In this document: in pieces, positions 43,552-49,340 of the stretch
How positions within the stretch are numbered: the first letter of the stretch is position 1
Layout: each line of letters starts with the position of its first letter
Assembly (NCBI GenBank): GCA_024195585.1
Contig: SWBL01000363.1
Location: 1 to 49,340, forward strand
DNA length: 49,340 nt
Direction: 5' to 3'
Source of the DNA: Aureobasidium sp. EXF-3400
Lineage: Eukaryota; Ascomycota; Dothideomycetes; Dothideales; Saccotheciaceae
Program-made: the position numbers and the translations under genes
The notes under the pieces: generated by a model
The model's database searches: none
What the model was told of the DNA's origin: nothing
What the model saw: the letters and a program-made list of their open reading frames with translations, nothing else

Positions 43552-45297
43552 CTAAACAGCGCTGTCCTCTACATGGGCAACCTTGCTCTTTTCGAGACTC
43601 AAGCCAGCTCCTTCGGCATCCTCGCGGAACTCGGCCTCCGCTTCCTGCACCTCGAGCATGACGATGCTGTTGGCCTTGCTGCAGGGTCTGATCTCGAAGA
43701 GTCTGTTCATCGATTCGAGAGGGACGGACTTGGTTTCGGGAATCAGGAACCACACAAAGAGAACAGAAAGCAACATCATGCCGGCGAAGAAGAAGTAGAC
43801 ACCACAGCCTGACTTGCCCATGTTTGCAAACATTTGACCGGTGAATCTGGCAATAATGAAGTTCTGGCTCAGAATTAGCAAACCGTTGTATGTCAGATAT
43901 CGTATCGGAGAAACTCACCCAGAACCAGTTGCTAGCAGCAGCCATGGCCTGGCCCAAAGAACGAACGTTCTGCTCGTACATCTCCGAGTTGATTACCCAA
44001 GGTGTGCCGTTCCAAGAAGGTGTATAAAACGCAGTCCACAGATAGAAGAAGAAGACAGCGGCAATACCTCCAGAGCTGAGGGGCTTGGAAACAGCTGTTG
44101 CTGCTGACGAAGTGTCAACAAGTGGACTAGCGAGGTATCCACCAAGGATAAGCATGCACACAGCACCGCCGACAGCTCCAACGAGAAGCAAGTTACGGCG
44201 TCCAAACTTGTCGATGAGGAAGAACAGCCAGATCAAGGTGAAGACGGTCTTGACTACACCGAACAGGCCAGTGGTAAGGAAAGAAGTGTTGCCTCCAACG
44301 ATGCCGAGAGACTTGAAGACTGTGGGCGAATAGTAGTTGATAGCGTTGATACCGGACCCGTTCTGGAAGATGAACAGTGTGGTACCAAGGAAAACACGCC
44401 ATTGAAGGCTGCGGCTCTTGAAGACAGCCTTGAAGGGGTCGAAGAATCCAAGACCGACAGATGACTTTTGATGCTCGAGAGCAGCCTCAATGAACGAGAT
44501 TTCCTCAACGATGTAGAAGTTGTCGGCAGGGAGATTTCTGATCCACAGCAGGTTCTTGAGACCCTGCTCTCTCTTGCCCTTGGAGAACAACCAACGAGGA
44601 GACTCCTTGAGCCAGATTGAACCAAGGGCAAGCAGACCACCAGGAATGAGCTGTACGGCGAAGGGGATAATCCACTGCTTGTGGTTGCTGGGAAGATGCT
44701 CGGAGATTCCATACTGGACAGCAGTTAGCATTGTTTAACGGCTTGAGAACATAATTGACCCACGTTGATCCAGAAACCGACGAGACCACCAATCTGCCAA
44801 CCCAACTCGTAGATGCCAACCAAACGACCTCTGACGGCAGGGGGAGCAATCTCGGAAATGTAAATGGGGACGACCATGGAGGCGCCCCCCACACCGAGGC
44901 CCGTGAGGACTCTGCCAGCGTAGATTGGAGCGAGATCACCATTGGCTGCCTTGAGCATGATACCGGCACCGATCATGAAGACAACGACGAAGACCCAGAG
45001 AGACTTTTGGCGACCGAGATAGTGAGCGCTGATATATGCACCAAGAGCTCCGAAGAAGGCACCAGCTTGGTAGACGGAGACGATGTTCTCCTTAATGAAT
45101 GTGACATCGTCCTTGGGCAGTTTGCCCCAGCCGAACTCCTTTGAGAAAGATGGAAGTGCAAGAGTGGTTCCAATGAAGGCGGAGTCATAACCAATCATGC
45201 AAGAAGCGAACGAGGCTACGGCAGCACAGGCGTAGACTCGCCAGTTGTAGACTTCCTTAGGCGTAGGCCTGTCTTCAACGAGAGTGAGGAGACCCAT
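43552..45297 (-). CDS. qutD: Quinate permease (QutD/Qa-y type MFS transporter)
   Basis: Three exons on the minus strand: 45297-44764, 44713-43919 and 43863-43552. Introns are 50 and 55 nt (GTGGGT and GTGAGT donors), giving 546 residues, close to known fungal QutD. The ATG at 45297 is the first in frame; the open frame upstream lacks one. The sugar-porter signatures are clear: GYDSAFIGTTLALPSF after the first membrane helix, GRVLTGLGVGGASMVVPIYI with RGRL, NGSGINAINYYSP, and the end-of-bundle motif PETKSVPLESMNRLFE. About 12 membrane helices are expected. The N-terminus MGLLTLVEDRPTPKEVYNWR closely resembles fungal quinate permeases, which import quinate by proton symport at the plasma membrane. 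It is divergent from the dehydrogenase gene across a 945-base promoter. Confidence 0.9.
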
Positions 45298-46242
45298 GAT
45301 GAGACTCTGCAAACGGTAGAGACGAATAGAGAGGGAAGGTCGTAACGGAGAGAAGAAAGAGAGAAGAAGTTGGGGAAACAGATGGCCTCATATACTGGAG
45401 GTCTGGGGCTAACGACAACCTGGGGACTCCGCAGGGTAGGTACACGCAAAGGTCATCAGCGAGGAACGAAGCAAGACGAGCGAAGGTGCACGATCCCAGT
45501 CCTGGACACTTGCTGACCAGCTGCAAAGAATCGATCAATTTTTCACCAGGCCCCAAGCCGTTTCGAGGGCTCGGACATCCACGTCCCCCAAGGTTATGCC
45601 AAGCAGCGTGGCTGTTCTTTGACTTGAAACTTTGTGCAGATGCGGAGACACTTTCTTGCCATGTGCCCCGGTCTCGGCAGGGCCGGGCACGGCAGAACCA
45701 GGCGGCAAAGGTCTTATCCGATGTGTTTTCGGCTAGTGGTATGCACACCCCGCCAGGCTGTGCCAATACTGATGCATTCTGGACGGCCACGAACCTGTCA
45801 GTTGAACAGATTTTAGGTGTGAGAAGATTGGTCCGGAGCAGGAACCATGGTGTGCTTGCAAATTTCTCGATATCTTCCTTGTTGAGGCGGCTTGCATCTG
45901 ACGAAGAGTGGTCGCATCAAGAATGTACAATGTGTGGGTGTCATTACTCGAAGCCGAAGCCTGCGGATGCGGACCGGGGGTTGAGTGACGTTGAACACTG
46001 CAACTTCCCAAGATCGTAGCCAAGAACGTCGTCCGTGAACACGACGAACCACTTTCTCAACCCACAAACTCTCCTATTCCAGGACCCGACATTGCTTACC
46101 GTCGTTTGGAGCTCGCGGGGTAAATTGCTGACCAAACTGAAGGTGACGACTGGTACATCTTCCAATAGCTTGAGGCACCCTTTCTTGGAGATTTTCTCAA
46201 GAAGCTGTACTTTTCAATTCCTCGAAGAACGAAATCACAGAG
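45298..46242. other. Shared promoter of the permease and quinate dehydrogenase genes
   Basis: A 945-base divergent promoter. It contains the palindrome-like site at 45704-45719 and, near the dehydrogenase start, a one-sided match GGGTAA at 46118-46123. Open frames in it lack recognisable content. Confidence 0.5.
45704..45719. promoter_or_regulatory. Candidate QA-1F/QutA-like site between qutD and qutB
   Basis: GGCAAAGGTCTTATCC has a perfect right half-site (TTATCC) and a left half with two mismatches to GGRTAA, so 10 of 12 half-site positions match. It sits mid-promoter, about 410 bases from qutD and 520 from qutB, where one site could serve both genes. Confidence 0.4.
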
Positions 46243-47273
46243 ATGGATAACCAACGTATCATCTCTTGCGAGACTCCTGCTCACAACCATGTCGAACGCT
46301 GTGGTTATCTGTTTGGATGGCCAATCAACCATTCAATGTCGCCCTTGATGCACAAGACCATTTTTGGCGAGATTGGCTACAACTGGGAGCAGTTCTTCTT
46401 GCCATCGACCGATATGTCCATGTTCCTTTCGTTGGTTCGCGAGGTCAAATTTTTTGGTGCGTTTTCTGATATCTGTGAATGAGCATAGCAATCTGCTTGA
46501 ATAAACAGACTTACGAGCATGATCTGACTTGTATGAATGATAAAGGTGCCTCCGTTACCATGCCCCACAAAGTGGCCATCATGAAGCATGTTGATGAACT
46601 TACACAAGAGGGCCGTGAAGTCGGCGCTGTCAACACATTATACCTGCGCAAGCATGGCGACAGAACTATCCTCGTCGGCACAAACACAGACGTTATTGGT
46701 ATCCGCGAGGCTTTCTACCAGAACATCTCGAACCCAGATGAAGTGTTCCATGGCAGACCTGGCATGGTCATTGGAGGTGGTGGCGCTGCTCGAAGCGCTG
46801 TCTATGCACTCAAGAAGTTCATGAAGTGCAGTAAAGTGTACATTGTCAACCGCGACAAGGCGGAGGTTGATGCTGTTGTATCATGGTGTACGGAACAAGG
46901 CTATGGTGATGGTGTTATGCATGCTGCCACTGTTGAGCAAGCGGAAGAGCTCGAAGGCCCCGGTGCCATAGTCTCTTGTGTACCTGACTTCCCTCCCGTT
47001 ACCGAGGCCGAGCAGACCGCTCGCGAGGTCATGGAAGTGTTCTTGGGCAAACCACACAAGGGTGCCATCCTAGAGATGTGCTACCACCCGAAGCCCTGGA
47101 CTCATATCGCCGAGATTTCACAGAATGCTGGCTGGAACGTCATCCTGGGAACAGAAGCCATGATCTACCAAGGTCTGGAACAGTCGATGTATTGGACTGG
47201 AAAGACTCTGGATCAATTGCCAGTTGCAAAGGTCAAGGAGGTCATCGCAGCTCAGTTGAAGAAAGGTCATTAG
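46243..47273 (+). CDS. qutB: Quinate/shikimate dehydrogenase (QutB/Qa-3 type)
   Basis: Two exons, 46243-46456 and 46546-47273, with an 89-nt intron (GTGCGT donor, AAG acceptor) give 313 residues. The AroE-like fold is evident: substrate-binding HSMSPLMH with S31 and S33, ASVTMPHK with the catalytic Lys K80, NTL at 101-103, GTNTDVIG with D120, and the Rossmann loop [10 protein letters not shown] at 148-157. It is a stand-alone enzyme, not the pentafunctional AROM protein, which fits catabolic quinate dehydrogenase (quinate + NAD to 3-dehydroquinate, EC 1.1.1.24). Its position next to the quinate permease supports this over a biosynthetic role. The protein is cytosolic. No signal peptide is seen. 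Confidence 0.9.
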
Positions 47274-49340
47274 CGAGATTCATGCGAAGTTGTGAATAAG
47301 GTTCTGTAGAGCAGACCAGATATATGGCATTTCTGTTGAAAAGTAACCATTCACGGCGAGAAAAATCGAGAGTACAACTGCTGAGTGATCAAAGATTTCT
47401 TTAGAGTAAATGGTGCTTTTCGCAGGCATGAATTGTATGGGCGTCTTCCGTAGAAGTGACCAGTTCGGACACCTCCTGACTTTGTCCGCACCATCGTCAA
47501 GAACATCTCCCCGGATAGGTTGCTCAACCGCATGGAGTAACCGGAGCGAATATGCATTCGAACTGCTCGGGCTTCCAAGAGCAACACCATCTTGGCGAGA
47601 CAAAGATGTGATATGTTACAAGATGCTAGTGGCAGATAGGACTACAGGATGAGCCATCACTAACGCATCAACTGTGAAGTGTCGTTGGACACAGAGTCAT
47701 CCTCGCATACTCTAATGCCGTCCCCCGCTACCGCAGCTTCGGATGTTAAATCGGCAGTGTAATGATGTTGCGGCGAACACCGATCTCCGCAGTGATTTGA
47801 CAAATGTATTCGAAGTTCGATGCAGGTCTCGGGCGTTCTAGGAGATGCGAGCATGTGCTTTTTCTCACCGGAAGCGGGTGTAATGATAGCTGAGGACGGA
47901 GATGAGCAGACTCGGTCCTGATCCGCACAGAGATCCAGGCCTGTGACTCGCTAGGGTTACCCACGTTGGGGTTTGCATGGCAACCCCCTCATCTAGCATG
48001 ATCTGCTGACCGTAGCCCTTACCAACTTTGTCCAATGAGACTGTAGCGATAGGTGGAGCGTCCGATAGACTTGGTCCTCGCGATGATGTGCTGATGGCCC
48101 AGAACGATGACAGAGGTTTGACGGCGACCAGATCCGACTTCGCTGAGATACAGGATTGAAGCCACGGCCCGGATGGAAGAAGACGGGCCAAGGAGCCGGA
48201 GTGCTTTGATACGTAGGCGTTCGTCCTGAATAGTGCTCGGTCACCCCTCGCCATGTCTCGTTTGCTTTTGTGCTTGCCGTCTTCCAAATTCTGGAATGTA
48301 GCTAAGGCTCTCGATGACATAAATCATGATGTGTCGTGCTTTGTGTGATCCCTTGCAAGCTTCACGCAGCTAAGTCCGATCTCGTGAGCTGGTATACAAA
48401 CGCAGCTCTTCTCATACAGGTCTGTTGGTCAGAGAACAGGCAGGGTATACGAGAACCAAATGTCGTGGAAAGAGATTCTGCCCTGGCCCAGATACAAGAT
48501 TCCCGATGGATCTCCTGGACTTCCAAAATAATCATCGAATCTTGGTACGTTAGTACCAGGCATGTGTTGTTTCTCTTCCTGGTCCAAGTCTCGGCAAAGC
48601 GGTTCAATCGGCTTTGATCAAACCACCACCATCCATCAGCAACACAGAATTGCCCACAGCATCAGCAGCATCAAGTTTCATTCATGAAGGTCAATTGAAA
48701 GCTGCATGGATCTGAGAGAGAAAGAAGTGTCCGAACAGGATGTGAATGTGGTATGTTCCCCGCTGAGGAAGGTGAGGTCGCGTGGTCGGCACTTGGACTT
48801 TCGATTTTCGGTTGCGTACCTGCCGGCTCCTTTGGTTTGTGCGACATCACCACAACATCGTTGGTGTTTCGGGAAGGCGAAAAGCGAGCTTTGTTCAAGT
48901 CTTGTGTGGTCGTGTTCGCTGCGCGAGGCCATCTCTGATAGACCGGCGCCGCGCAACCCCAATCTCTGACTCCGTCGCTACCATTTCCAGTGCTTATAAG
49001 TCACAACCAGGCATTACAGCAAGAAACAGGAATCGACATGTCTCAGACAAATATTCCTGACCTTCAACGATACGCTTAATCTTTGTCAAGGTTAGTTTAG
49101 CACAGCAATATCCCTCTCAACTGCTGTCACTGGCGACGAGGAAGTCTACGCTATATCGAGCTGCGAAAATCTAGGTCGCTCGCGTTGAAGTTGGACCTAA
49201 AGCCTACCAATCGGAGTTATATTCGAGTAAATCTAGTATACCTAGCACGTACGGCCACAGTCAGCTGAAAACTGGGCATCCCGTCCGCTCTGCCATACAT
49301 AAGCAGTTGAACGGCAGATTAGTACTACGGTGGGTGACCA
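47274..49340. other. Right-edge gene-free region
   Basis: About 2.1 kb with only short open frames on both strands that overlap and lack recognisable content (for example 47865-48320 minus and 48706-48969 plus). No QutA, QutR or QutE coding sequence is present up to the window edge. No RNA gene or repeat was recognised. Confidence 0.45.

Noticed and set aside
45298..45312. Upstream extension of the quinate permease
   Set aside because: It begins with TTG. The protein from the ATG at 45297 starts as known quinate permeases do.
46118..46133. GGGTAAATTGCTGACC as a third quinate-activator site
   Set aside because: The left half is perfect but the right half matches only 3 of 6 positions. It is kept only as a half-site note.
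1..49340. CRISPR arrays, rRNA, tRNA, intact transposons
   Set aside because: Read for regular repeats, tRNA T-loop-like motifs, transposase or reverse-transcriptase motifs and terminal repeats; none convincing. A tRNAscan or repeat-library search was not possible here.

Overview
The window looks like nuclear DNA of a filamentous ascomycete (Pezizomycotina, probably Dothideomycetes). The genes are intron-poor; most introns are 47-60 nt with GTRNGT donors, CTAAC/CTGAC branch sites and YAG acceptors. The gene set (Ste7-type MAPKK, BUD2-type RasGAP, Mrc1, Spt6, Tfb5, quinate catabolic genes, GFA-domain proteins, a velvet-like protein) is typical of that group. No rRNA, tRNA, CRISPR array or intact transposon was seen. 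The class-level assignment is inference from gene content only.

Layout. 0.6-14.8 kb, all on the plus strand: a phospholipase D-superfamily protein, a disordered Ser/Pro-rich protein, a BUD2/CLA2-type RasGAP (PH, C2 and RasGAP regions) and the replication-checkpoint mediator Mrc1. 15.2-22.0 kb: a secreted bicupin oxalate decarboxylase, an inositol-monophosphatase/QutG-like phosphatase, a single-pass membrane protein with PY motifs, the three-exon TFIIH subunit gene TFB5, and a GFA-family zinc protein. 23.1-24.7 kb: a secreted, Ser-rich, repeat-bearing gene that looks broken. 26.1-33.0 kb: Spt6 and a Ste7-type MAPKK, transcribed divergently. 34.0-35.0 kb: a divergent velvet-like protein. 35.0-40.4 kb: gene-poor. 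40.4-47.3 kb: a second GFA protein, then three quinate genes: 3-dehydroshikimate dehydratase (qutC/qa-4 type), quinate permease (qutD/qa-y type) and quinate dehydrogenase (qutB/qa-3 type). 47.3-49.3 kb: no supportable gene.

How they fit together. The permease would import quinate, the dehydrogenase would make 3-dehydroquinate, and the dehydratase would turn 3-dehydroshikimate into protocatechuate for the beta-ketoadipate pathway. The catabolic dehydroquinase (qutE/qa-2) and the regulators QutA and QutR are not in the window. A QutG-like phosphatase lies about 22 kb away, across housekeeping genes, so the cluster may be split. Palindromes resembling the QA-1F/QutA site occur upstream of qutC, between qutD and qutB, and, more weakly, upstream of the QutG-like gene. 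With the secreted oxalate decarboxylase this suggests growth on plant-derived aromatic and organic acids (inference).

I found no clearly new multi-gene system. The best leads for follow-up are the split quinate cluster with its candidate operators, a 93-codon open frame directly after and in frame with the SPT6 stop, an in-frame 57-nt SPT6 intron, the two-lesion secreted gene, and the divergent velvet-like protein. Exon boundaries were assigned by eye from splice signals and reading-frame continuity; no alignment or RNA data were available.
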